A stretch of DNA of 32,132 nucleotides, taken from positions 1 to 32,132 of the forward strand of contig CAJFNF010000049.1 of the NCBI GenBank assembly GCA_904394215.1, read 5' to 3'. The first letter of the stretch is position 1. Each line of letters begins with the position of its first letter. The DNA is from an uncultured Faecalibacterium sp. Lineage in GTDB: Bacteria > Bacillota > Clostridia > Oscillospirales > Ruminococcaceae. Below, one piece after another: positions 1 to 10,904 of this stretch. The notes below the pieces were generated by a model. The model made no database searches and had not been told where the DNA came from. It was given only the letters and a program-made list of their open reading frames with translations. A program made the translations under genes and the position numbers.

Positions 1-137
1 TGGCTCCGCTCTCGCTTCGCCAGGCCAGTCTTTGATTCGTTTATTCCACCCCTTGCAGGCTTCTTTTTTGTACTGTCCGCACAATATGGGGCGGTTCAAA
101 TCCGGAAGGGCTCTTTTTGTTGCATGGTCGGAACCGG
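1..137. other. Left edge, non-coding
   Basis: No gene can be supported here. The stretch lies downstream of the trigger-factor-like lipoprotein on the minus strand. It has short T-runs but no convincing hairpin, so I cannot place a terminator for that gene. Confidence 0.5.
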
Positions 138-1265
138 TCAGGAGACCTGGACGCCATCCCGCAGGGTGGACAGGACGCAGTCCTGGAGAGCCAGCAGGTG
201 GACGTAGCCCTGGCCCATGCTGTCGGCGTAGCTGGCGTACTGCTCCAGCTGGGCGTCGGTGGGGGTCAGGTTCAGGCTCTCGGCGATGGCCTGGAAGATC
301 AGCAGCTGATGGCAGGACTTCACCACATCGTCCTCGGTGTCGGCCAGCAGGGCGTCGGCGTTGTCGTAGCCCAGGAAGCCGGAGAGGAACTCATCCAGGC
401 TGTTGTAGCCGAACATGGATGCGTAGTTGCTGTAGTAGCTCAGCTGGCTGTTGACCTGGTAGTTCAGCACCACATCGGGGATGCTGGACACCTTGGCGTT
501 CTCGGTCAGATAGTCCACAATGGCGTTGGTGACGTTGGACTGGTAGAGGCCGTCGTAGAAGTACTGGTCCACCTGGTCCACTGTGTGCAGGTCATTCTGG
601 GTGCCGAAATTCTCCTCTACCCAGGCGTCGGTGGCCTCGGGCAGGACGCTGACCGACAGGCTGTTGAGGGTGACATGGAACACAGCCTCTTTGCCCGACA
701 GGGTGACGGTGTTGCCGTCGGCATCGGTGGAATCGCCGTAGTCGTCGGGGAAGGTGACGGTGACGTCAAAGCTGTCCCCCACGTTGTGGCCCACAATCTG
801 GTCCTCGAAATCGTCCACAAAGCTGCCGCTGCCCAGGGTCAGGTCATAGCCGGTGGCAGTGCCGCCGGTAAAGGCCACCCCGTCCACCGTGCCGCTGTAG
901 TCGATGTTGGCAATGTCGCCGTTCTCGGCGGCCCGGCCGGTCACCGGCTCGTTGACCCGGTAGTTTTCCAGCAGGCTGTCCCACTGGGCCTGGATGTCAT
1001 CTTCCGAGGGCTCCACATCCGCCTTCTTCAGGGAGATGGCGGTGTAGTCGTCGGGCAGGGTCACATAGTCCAGAGCGGTGACCCCTTCCCAGTGGCCGTT
1101 GTCGTCCAGCCCCTGGCTGTAGCTGAAGTTCTGGTAATCGTAGTTGGAGGCAGGGCCCAGCAGAGAGCTGGAGGACGCCGAAGAGGCGGCCCCGCCGCAG
1201 CCGGCCAGCGAGACGGCCAGCGCCAGCGCTGCGGCCGCGGCCGCAGCAGAACGAAGATGCTTCAA
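138..1265 (-). CDS. Trigger-factor-like (FKBP-type) peptidyl-prolyl isomerase lipoprotein
   Basis: The 375-residue product is probably an extracytoplasmic folding factor anchored to the outer face of the membrane. The start is a TTG codon chosen because GGAGG lies 8 nt upstream and a clean lipoprotein signal peptide follows: MKHLR, an alanine-rich hydrophobic stretch, and lipobox LAGC with Cys23. A Ser/Ala-rich linker comes next. Residues about 110-200 resemble the trigger factor PPIase domain (GDIANIDYSGTVDG, then GSGSFVDDFEDQIVG and VTFPDDYG). The C-terminal half resembles the helical trigger factor arm, rich in Tyr, Gln and Asn. Cytosolic trigger factor has an N-terminal ribosome-binding domain, which is replaced here by the signal peptide and linker. 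The gene stands alone and diverges from the malic enzyme gene. The family call is fairly sure; isomerase activity is inferred. Confidence 0.85.
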   Translation of the reverse strand: MKHLRSAAAAAAALALAVSLAGCGGAASSASSSSLLGPASNYDYQNFSYSQGLDDNGHWEGVTALDYVTLPDDYTAISLKKADVEPSEDDIQAQWDSLLENYRVNEPVTGRAAENGDIANIDYSGTVDGVAFTGGTATGYDLTLGSGSFVDDFEDQIVGHNVGDSFDVTVTFPDDYGDSTDADGNTVTLSGKEAVFHVTLNSLSVSVLPEATDAWVEENFGTQNDLHTVDQVDQYFYDGLYQSNVTNAIVDYLTENAKVSSIPDVVLNYQVNSQLSYYSNYASMFGYNSLDEFLSGFLGYDNADALLADTEDDVVKSCHQLLIFQAIAESLNLTPTDAQLEQYASYADSMGQGYVHLLALQDCVLSTLRDGVQVS

Positions 1266-1502
1266 ATTGAAAACCTCCTGATGCTATGCCGCGCAGCCCC
1301 GGGGCCGCGCCGGCTTCAGATCTCAAAAAACCGCCCGGACGGGCCGGGTCTATCTTTCACAGTATAACGGAGAATTCTGAAAAAGAAAAGTTCTTTTACA
1401 AAATTCCCATAAACTTTCGACAGATCTTCCCCTGCGGGTGGAAAACCCCCGGCCCTTTGTGCTACAATAGGAAAAAATATCCCAGACACGGAGGAGAGTT
1501 CT
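1266..1502. promoter_or_regulatory. Divergent intergenic region with malic enzyme promoter
   Basis: For the rightward operon, TGGAAA (1439-1444) and TACAAT (1463-1468), 18 bp apart, form a moderate sigma-A-like promoter. GGAGGAG at about 1491 is the malic enzyme ribosome binding site. For the leftward lipoprotein gene there is a TATACT -10 on the minus strand near 1364, without a clear -35. The positions are consensus matches only. Confidence 0.45.
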
Positions 1503-2675
1503 ATGGATTACAATCAGGCAGCCCTGGAAATGCATGAGGCCCACCACGGCAAGGTGGGGATTGTCAGCAAGGTGGAGGTCAAGACCCGGGATGATCTGGC
1601 CACCGCCTACACCCCCGGCGTGGCAGAGCCCTGCCGCAAGATCGCCGCCAACCCTGCGGACGTCTACCGCTATACCTTTAAGAGCAACATGGTGGCGGTG
1701 GTGTCCAACGGCACCGCCGTCCTGGGCCTGGGGAACATCGGCCCCGAGGCCGCCCTGCCGGTGATGGAGGGCAAAGCCGTCCTGTTCAAGCAGTTCGGCG
1801 GGGTGGACGCCTTCCCGGTCTGCATCGACGCCCACGACGCCGCCAGCGTCATCGCGGCCTGCAAGGCCATCGCCCCCACCTTTGGCGGCATCAACCTGGA
1901 GGACATCAAGAGCCCCGAGTGCTTCGAGATCGAGCAGACCCTGGAAAAGGAGCTGGACATCCCGGTATTTCACGATGACCAGCACGGCACCGCCATCGTG
2001 GTGACCGCCGCCCTCATCAACGCCCTGCGGGTGGTGGGCAAGAAGATGGAGGACGTCCACATCGTCCTGAACGGCCCCGGCGCAGCCGGCACCGCCATCA
2101 TCAAGATGCTGATGACCGCCGGCGCCAAAGACATCATCGCCGTGGACCAGTTCGGCACCCTGTACAAGGGCTGCAACAGCGCCGAGGCCCACAAGAACTG
2201 GCTGGGCGAAGTCACCAACCCCCGCCAGGTCAAGGGCGGCCTGGCCGAGGCCATCGAGGGGGCCGACGTCTTCATCGGCGTCTCCAAGCCCGGCTGCCTG
2301 ACGGTGGAGATGTGCCGCCATATGGCCAAGGACGCCATCGTCTTTGCCATGGCCAACCCCACCCCCGAGATCATGCCCGACGAGGCCAAGGCCGGCGGTG
2401 TCCGGGTGATTGCCACCGGCCGCAGCGACTTCCCCAACCAGGTGAACAACGTGCTGTGCTTCCCCGGCCTGTTCAAAGGCGCCCTGTCGGTGCGGGCCCG
2501 GGACATCAACGACCAGATGAAGCTGGCCGCCGCCTACGCCATCGCCGACCTGATCACCGATGAAGAGCGCAGCGACGAGTACATCATCCCCAACGCCTTT
2601 GACCCCCGTGTGGCCGAGAGCGTGGCCAACGCCGTGGCCAAGGCTGCCAAGGAAACCGGCGTGGCCCGGCTGTAA
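1503..2675 (+). CDS. Malic enzyme, NAD(P)-dependent (malate to pyruvate plus CO2)
   Basis: This 390-residue cytoplasmic enzyme of the short bacterial type oxidatively decarboxylates malate to pyruvate. Visible signatures are YTPGVAEPCR with the catalytic Tyr37, a conserved glycine-rich stretch GLGNIG (75-80), the catalytic lysine in EGKAVLF (Lys91), the metal-binding acids in NLED (131-134) and FHDDQHGT (156-163), and the dinucleotide-binding GPGAAG (191-196). The ATG follows a strong GGAGGAG. The stop is 12 nt before the fumarase alpha start, so malic enzyme and both fumarase subunits are probably cotranscribed. Together they connect fumarate, malate and pyruvate. NAD versus NADP preference cannot be read safely from the sequence. 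Confidence 0.95.
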   Translation: MDYNQAALEMHEAHHGKVGIVSKVEVKTRDDLATAYTPGVAEPCRKIAANPADVYRYTFKSNMVAVVSNGTAVLGLGNIGPEAALPVMEGKAVLFKQFGGVDAFPVCIDAHDAASVIAACKAIAPTFGGINLEDIKSPECFEIEQTLEKELDIPVFHDDQHGTAIVVTAALINALRVVGKKMEDVHIVLNGPGAAGTAIIKMLMTAGAKDIIAVDQFGTLYKGCNSAEAHKNWLGEVTNPRQVKGGLAEAIEGADVFIGVSKPGCLTVEMCRHMAKDAIVFAMANPTPEIMPDEAKAGGVRVIATGRSDFPNQVNNVLCFPGLFKGALSVRARDINDQMKLAAAYAIADLITDEERSDEYIIPNAFDPRVAESVANAVAKAAKETGVARL

Positions 2676-2687
2676 GGAGGGAATGCC

Positions 2688-3527
2688 ATGAGAACCATTT
2701 CCGCCCAGCGGATCACCGATGCGGTGGCAGCCCTCTGTATCCAGGCCAACACCCACCTGCCCACCGATGTGGAGGCCGCCCTCCGGGCGGCCCGGGCCTC
2801 TGAGCCCTGGCCCCTGGCCAAGACCACCCTGGGTTTCCTCTGCGACAACCTGGACGCCGCCGGCCAGGCCAACCTGCCCATCTGCCAGGACACCGGCATG
2901 GCCTGCGTCTTTGTGGAGCTGGGCACCGACGTCCACATCGAGGGGGACTTTGAGGCCGCCATCCACGAGGGGGTCCGCCGGGGCTACACCGACGGCTACC
3001 TCCGCAAGAGCATTGCCGCCGATCCTCTGCGCCGGGGCAACACTGGGGACAACACCCCCGCCGCCATCACCGTCCACCTGGTAAACGGGGAGGGCTGCAC
3101 CATCACGGTGGCCCCCAAGGGCTTCGGCAGCGAGAACATGAGCCGGATTGCCATGCTGAAACCCGCCGACGGGGTGGAGGGCTTCAAACAGTTTGTGGTG
3201 GACACCGTCCGTCAGGCCGGGTCCAACCCCTGCCCCCCGGTGATCCTGGGGATAGGCGTGGGCGGCAGCTTTGACAAGGTGGCCTATCTGGCCAAGAAGG
3301 CCCTGCTGCGGCCCCTGGACGTCCCCAACCCCGACCCCTACTATGCCGACCTGGAGCGGATGCTGCTGGAGGAGATCAACGGCCTGGGCATCGGGCCCCA
3401 GGGCTTCGGCGGCCGCACCACCTGCCTGGGCCTGGCCATCGAGCAGATGCCCACCCACGTGGCCGGCCTGCCGGTGGCCGTCAACGTCTCCTGCCACGTC
3501 ACCCGCCGGGCCACCGCCCAGCTGTGA
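2688..3527 (+). CDS. fumA: Class I fumarate hydratase, alpha subunit
   Basis: This is the N-terminal (alpha) half of the two-subunit, oxygen-sensitive [4Fe-4S] fumarase that interconverts fumarate and malate; 279 residues. The three cysteines expected to hold the cluster are visible at Cys66 (CQDTGMACVF), Cys182 (NPCPPVILGIGVGG) and Cys269 (NVSCHVTRRA), with spacing like the homologous cysteines of class I fumarases. The related L-tartrate dehydratase shares this architecture and cannot be fully excluded. The malic enzyme neighbour favours fumarase. Start ATG 2688 follows TAAGGAGGG at the end of the malic enzyme gene. Confidence 0.92.
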   Translation: MRTISAQRITDAVAALCIQANTHLPTDVEAALRAARASEPWPLAKTTLGFLCDNLDAAGQANLPICQDTGMACVFVELGTDVHIEGDFEAAIHEGVRRGYTDGYLRKSIAADPLRRGNTGDNTPAAITVHLVNGEGCTITVAPKGFGSENMSRIAMLKPADGVEGFKQFVVDTVRQAGSNPCPPVILGIGVGGSFDKVAYLAKKALLRPLDVPNPDPYYADLERMLLEEINGLGIGPQGFGGRTTCLGLAIEQMPTHVAGLPVAVNVSCHVTRRATAQL

Positions 3528-3565
3528 CCTGCATTTACCTGTCATATAAAAGGAGTCTAACCCCT

Positions 3566-4120
3566 ATGGAATACAAACTGACAGCCCCCTGCACAGCCGC
3601 CGACCTGGCCCCCCTGCGGGCCGGGGACACAGTGCTGCTGTCGGGCGTGGTATACACCGCCCGCGACCAGGCCCACAAGCGGATGCTGGAAGCCCTGGAC
3701 GCCGGCCAGCCCCTGCCCTTCCCCATCGAGGGCAGCGCCATCTACTACGTGGGCCCCACCCCCGAGCGCCCCGGCCAGGTGATCGGTTCCGCCGGCCCCA
3801 CCACTTCGGGCCGGATGGACGCCATGTCCCCCCGGCTGCTGGACCTGGGCAACAAGATCATGATCGGCAAGGGCAAGCGCAGCGACGCCGTCAAGGCCGC
3901 CGTCCAGCGCAACGGCGCCGTCTATCTGGCTGCCCTGGGGGGCGCCGGGGCCCTGATGGCCCGGAGCGTCACCTCCCTGGAAGTCATCGCCTGGCCCGAC
4001 CTGGGCTGCGAGGCGGTCCGGCGGCTCACCGTTGAGAATATGCCTCTCACCGTCATCCTGGACAGCGTGGGCGGGGACCTGTACCAGTCCGGCCCCGCCG
4101 CCTACCTGGCCAGCCTGTAA
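3566..4120 (+). CDS. fumB: Class I fumarate hydratase, beta subunit
   Basis: The 184-residue C-terminal (beta) half of the two-subunit class I fumarase supplies part of the substrate site. Typical motifs are VVYTARDQAHKRM, YYVGPTPERPG, GPTTSGRMDAM and MIGKGKRSDAV. I start at ATG 3566 because AAAGGAG lies 10 nt upstream; an in-frame ATG at 3524 overlaps the end of the alpha gene and lacks a ribosome binding site. It lies 38 nt behind the alpha subunit in the same operon. The symbol denotes the beta subunit and is not the E. coli single-chain FumB. Confidence 0.92.
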   Translation: MEYKLTAPCTAADLAPLRAGDTVLLSGVVYTARDQAHKRMLEALDAGQPLPFPIEGSAIYYVGPTPERPGQVIGSAGPTTSGRMDAMSPRLLDLGNKIMIGKGKRSDAVKAAVQRNGAVYLAALGGAGALMARSVTSLEVIAWPDLGCEAVRRLTVENMPLTVILDSVGGDLYQSGPAAYLASL

Positions 4121-4235
4121 AAACGGCCCTTCACCCCGCCCGATTCCGGCCCCGGCCCTTGCGTCAAAGGCCGGGTTGTGGTACTCTTATAGCAATCACC
4201 TGCCCGCCGGGCAGAAAACAGGAGGCAGAATCATC

Positions 4236-4640
4236 ATGATCATCCACCAGTCCGCAGAAGATTATCTGGAAACCATCCTGATGCTGACCGAGCGCCAGGG
4301 CAAGGTGCGCTCCATCGATGTGGTCAATGAGCTGGGCTTCACCAAGGCCAGCGTCAGCATCGCCATGAAAAAGCTGCGGGAAAACGGCTACATAGCGGTG
4401 GACGGAGAGGGCAACCTGACCCTTCTGCCCCCGGGCCAGGAAATTGCAGAGCGGATCTACAGCCGGCACCGGCTGCTGACCCACTTCTTCATCCAGCTGG
4501 GCGTGGACGAAAAGACTGCCGCCGAGGACGCCTGCCGGGCAGAACACGTCCTCAGCGAGACCACCCTGGCCAAAATCCGGGAGCGGGCCCTCCTCACCGA
4601 CGCCCAGAGCTCCTGCCGGGAGGCCGGCCAGCCCGAATAA
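4236..4640 (+). CDS. DtxR/MntR-family metal-dependent transcriptional regulator
   Basis: This 134-residue regulator has an N-terminal winged helix (SAEDYLETILML, then the recognition helix region TKASVSIAMKKL) and a helical metal-binding dimerisation domain. It lacks the SH3-like third domain of DtxR. Candidate ligands are Asp9, Glu12, His78, Cys100, Glu103 and His104. Cys-x-x-Glu-His matches the iron-responsive DtxR pattern, where MntR has Glu at the Cys position, while Asp9 and Glu12 are MntR-like. Iron or manganese sensing is therefore plausible and undecided. ATG 4236 follows AGGAGG. It sits just after the Fe-S fumarase genes, 115 nt downstream, with a possible own promoter (TTGCGT 4159-4164, TACTCT 4182-4187, 17 bp spacing). 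Confidence 0.88.
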   Translation: MIIHQSAEDYLETILMLTERQGKVRSIDVVNELGFTKASVSIAMKKLRENGYIAVDGEGNLTLLPPGQEIAERIYSRHRLLTHFFIQLGVDEKTAAEDACRAEHVLSETTLAKIRERALLTDAQSSCREAGQPE

Positions 4641-4660
4641 TCGTTCCAAAACAAAGCAAA

Positions 4661-4698
4661 AAGCCCGCCGCCCTTTTTTCGGGGCGGCGGGCCTTTTT
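4661..4698. terminator. Bidirectional terminator between regulator gene and pckA
   Basis: A GC-rich stem AAGCCCGCCGCCC / GGGGCGGCGGGCCTT is flanked by A-rich and T-rich tracts, so it can terminate both converging genes. Confidence 0.9.
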
Positions 4699-4725
4699 AT
4701 CTTTTATGCTGCGGGGAGAGCTGCC

Positions 4726-6186
<1,461 letters not shown>

Positions 6187-6270
6187 TGCTTACGTCCCTC
6201 CGTTTAATGTTGTTCCATAGACAAGACGCCGCCATGGATCCAGGCGGCAGATACCTATCCGGTCAGTGTC

Positions 6271-6300
6271 ATTATACCACAGATTTCAGCTCTATTACAA
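6271..6300 (-). promoter_or_regulatory. pckA promoter
   Basis: On the minus strand TTGTAA (6295-6300) and TATAAT (6271-6276) are 18 bp apart. The leader to the pckA ATG is about 80 nt. Confidence 0.65.
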
Positions 6301-6419
6301 GAGCGCAGGACCCTTTTTGGATGCTCCCACAACAAAAGGGGCCGGCTTTGCCAAATGTTTGTCGATCTGCCCCCAGGCGTAAACTTTTTGTGAACATCCG
6401 TCTTTCGTCCCCTTTCCTC
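6301..6419. other. Spacer between pckA and clpB promoters
   Basis: Part of the nearly 500-nt interval between the pckA and clpB start codons. No gene or structured element is evident in this part. Confidence 0.5.
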
Positions 6420-6448
6420 TTGACATGGCGGGTCCGTTGGCGTATACT
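6420..6448 (+). promoter_or_regulatory. clpB promoter (sigma-A consensus)
   Basis: TTGACA (6420-6425) and TATACT (6443-6448) are separated by exactly 17 bp, immediately followed by the CIRCE element. Confidence 0.85.
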
Positions 6449-6449
6449 C

Positions 6450-6476
6450 TTAGCAGTCGTAAGGCTAGAGTGCTAA
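6450..6476 (+). promoter_or_regulatory. CIRCE operator (HrcA-binding site)
   Basis: TTAGCAGTC, 9 nt, GAGTGCTAA. The known CIRCE consensus is TTAGCACTC-N9-GAGTGCTAA; only one base of the left arm differs. It begins 2 nt after the -10 box and covers the start of transcription, so HrcA should repress clpB transcription in the absence of heat or protein-folding stress. Confidence 0.88.
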
Positions 6477-6498
6477 AATCATCAGGGAGGTGGGCATC

Positions 6499-6564
6499 AT
6501 GATCCAATTTAAATTACTGTACGCCCGCTTTGGGCCGGGCTCGTTCCCGGCGCCGGGTTGTTAG
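6499..6564 (+). CDS. Candidate 21-aa leader ORF upstream of clpB
   Basis: A short ORF in the clpB leader starts with ATG behind AGGGAGGTGGGC, a better Shine-Dalgarno than many genes in this window. It encodes MIQFKLLYARF followed by GPGSFPAPGC. It begins only about 45 nt after the expected transcription start and ends about 120 nt before clpB. I know no family for it. It could be a real micropeptide, a leader whose translation affects the downstream structure, or chance. Confidence 0.35.
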   Translation: MIQFKLLYARFGPGSFPAPGC

Positions 6565-6645
6565 CAGCCTGTCGCATCGAGTGACAGTGCCGCTCGTCAA
6601 TCGGGCGGCAGCCCTGCAACGTTTCAGGCATCACTGCACCCCCGC

Positions 6646-6661
6646 GTGCGCCGAGGCGCAC
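6646..6661 (+). promoter_or_regulatory. Hairpin just upstream of the clpB ribosome binding site
   Basis: GTGCGCC-GA-GGCGCAC forms a perfect 7-bp stem with a tiny loop, ending 8 nt before the GGAGGG of clpB. It could influence ribosome access in the long clpB leader. No function is shown by sequence alone. Confidence 0.4.
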
Positions 6662-6682
6662 CGGTGAATGGAGGGAAGCATT

Positions 6683-9295
<2,613 letters not shown>

Positions 9296-9333
9296 AGCCT
9301 TTGTAAAAGGGGGCGGCCCCAAGGCCCCGCCCC

Positions 9334-9362
9334 TTGCACACATGGGCTAAATATGCTATGAT
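9334..9362 (+). promoter_or_regulatory. Possible promoter downstream of clpB
   Basis: TTGCAC (9334-9339) and TATGAT (9357-9362) are 17 bp apart. A transcript starting here would meet a strong terminator within about 50 nt. Confidence 0.45.
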
Positions 9363-9369
9363 AGCATTG

Positions 9370-9417
9370 AAATGTGCTTTCCGTCGCCGGAAGCCGGCGC
9401 CGGGGGGCACATTTTTT
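9370..9417 (+). terminator. Intrinsic terminator, possibly an attenuator, between clpB and the CorC-like gene
   Basis: Outer stem AAATGTGC (9370-9377) / GCACATTT (9407-9414), inner stem CGCCGG / CCGGCG (9385-9399), ending in a T-run to 9417. It may simply end clpB. Because a promoter-like pair lies immediately upstream, it could also produce a very short RNA or attenuate the next gene. Confidence 0.75.
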
Positions 9418-9544
9418 GGTTGGATTTTCCACCTTTCCGCAGGGAACGGAACTGCATGAACCAGGCTGTTCCCCCCGGGCTGGCCTGCGGCCCCCGGAGG
9501 CCTGTTGTATCGGATCAAAAGAAAGTTGAGTTGATTTATCCATT

Positions 9545-10855
9545 ATGGACGATGGCAGTATGATGATCGTTGCAGCGCTGGTGGTGCTGATTGCCCTTTC
9601 CGGCTTTTTCTCCGCTTCCGAGACGGCTTACTCCTCTCTGAACGAGATCCGGCTGAAGAACCGGGCCGAAAACGGCGACGCCCAGGCAGCGCGGGTGCTG
9701 GCACTGGTAAGTCAGTATGACAAGCTCCTGTCCTCCATCCTGATCGGCAACAACATCGTGAACATCACCGCCTCTTCTCTGGGCACAGTCCTCTTTATCA
9801 ATCTGCTGGACCCGGAACGGGGTCCCACCGTCTCCACCATTGTGCTGACGGTGGTGGTGCTGATCTTCGGCGAAGTCACCCCCAAGAGTCTGGCCAAGGA
9901 ATCCCCCGAATCCTTCGCCACCGCGGTGGCCCCCATCCTGCAGGTGATTGTCACCCTGCTGACCCCCCTGAACTGGCTGTTCTCCCAGTGGAAAAAGCTG
10001 ATCGGACACTTCTTCCACGCCCAGGAGGAGCCCGACACCATCACCGAGGGTGAACTGATCACCATGGTGTCGGAGGCCGAGAGCGAGGGTGAGCTCACCG
10101 ACCGGGAAGGGGAGCTGATTCGCAGCGCCATTGAGTTCGACGACGTGGAGGTCCAGGAAATCCTGACCCCCCGTGTGGACGTGGTGGCGGTGAAGGACAC
10201 CATCCCCCTGGAAGAGCTGGCCCAGGTCTTTGCCGAATCGGGCTACTCCCGTCTGCCGGTCTATCACGGCACCATCGATGACATCATCGGCGTGGTCCAC
10301 GAAAAGGACTTCTATCTGGCCCGCCTCCACAAGCAGACCACCCTCCAGAGCCTGGTGACCCCCGCCCTCTTCACCACCGGCACCACCAAGATTTCCGCCA
10401 TGCTCCGCACCTTCCGGGAGGAGCACCATCACATGGCGGTGGTGGTGGACGAATACGGCGGCACCGAGGGCATCATCACCCTGGAGGACATCCTGGAAGA
10501 GCTGGTGGGCGAGATCTGGGACGAACACGACGAGGCGGTGGAGGACTTCCGCCTCCAGTCGGACGGCAGCTGGCTGGTGTCCGGCTCGGCCAGTGTGGAT
10601 GACCTGTATGAGAAACTGGACATCCCGCCCCAGGACAGCGACTCCAACACGGTGAACGGCCTGCTGCAGGACATCACCGGCCATCTGCCCAAGGTGGGAG
10701 ACGGCTTCCGCCTGGGCAACTACAGCGGCGTGGTCACCCACACCGCCCGCCGCCGGGTGGCGGAAATCCGCCTCACCCCCATCCCGCCCCGGCCCGAGGA
10801 CAGCGAGAACCCGGCCCCCCGCCGGTTCTCCCGCAGCACCCCGGAATCGGACTAA
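9545..10855 (+). CDS. CNNM/CorC-family (HlyC/CorC) membrane protein, putative divalent cation transporter
   Basis: This 436-residue integral membrane protein of the CNNM/CorC family is usually linked to Mg2+ or Co2+ transport. It has an N-terminal DUF21/CNNM membrane domain at about 1-190 with the signature SGFFSASETAYSSLN and the conserved IFGEVTPKSLAKE. A CBS-domain pair follows at about 205-330 (LTPRVDVVAVKDTI, GYSRLPVYHG, then HMAVVVDEYGGTEGIITLEDILEELVGEI). The C-terminal CorC_HlyC domain (DGSWLVSGSASVDDL onward) ends in a proline/arginine-rich tail. The start is uncertain: ATG 9545 and in-frame ATGs at 9560 and 9563 all have weak ribosome binding sites. Substrate is not readable from sequence. 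Confidence 0.92.
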   Translation: MDDGSMMIVAALVVLIALSGFFSASETAYSSLNEIRLKNRAENGDAQAARVLALVSQYDKLLSSILIGNNIVNITASSLGTVLFINLLDPERGPTVSTIVLTVVVLIFGEVTPKSLAKESPESFATAVAPILQVIVTLLTPLNWLFSQWKKLIGHFFHAQEEPDTITEGELITMVSEAESEGELTDREGELIRSAIEFDDVEVQEILTPRVDVVAVKDTIPLEELAQVFAESGYSRLPVYHGTIDDIIGVVHEKDFYLARLHKQTTLQSLVTPALFTTGTTKISAMLRTFREEHHHMAVVVDEYGGTEGIITLEDILEELVGEIWDEHDEAVEDFRLQSDGSWLVSGSASVDDLYEKLDIPPQDSDSNTVNGLLQDITGHLPKVGDGFRLGNYSGVVTHTARRRVAEIRLTPIPPRPEDSENPAPRRFSRSTPESD

Positions 10856-10867
10856 CTGCATCAACCA

Positions 10868-10904
10868 AAAGGCCCGCCGGTTTTCCCAGCCGGCGGGCTT
10901 TTTC
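10868..10904. terminator. Bidirectional terminator
   Basis: Stem GCCCGCCGG (10872-10880) / CCGGCGGGC (10890-10898), with A-run before and T-run after, between two converging genes. It reaches into the stop codon of the MerR-family gene. Confidence 0.88.

Noticed and set aside
80-115. T-arm-like sequence GGTTCAAATCC near the left edge, possible tRNA end
   Set aside because: The flanking bases do not pair into a 5-bp T stem, and no acceptor, anticodon or D arm can be built around it.
1350-3545. Long open frame on the minus strand across malic enzyme and fumarase
   Set aside because: Composition is Gly/His/Asp/Val-rich without family motifs; the plus strand genes have complete catalytic motifs.
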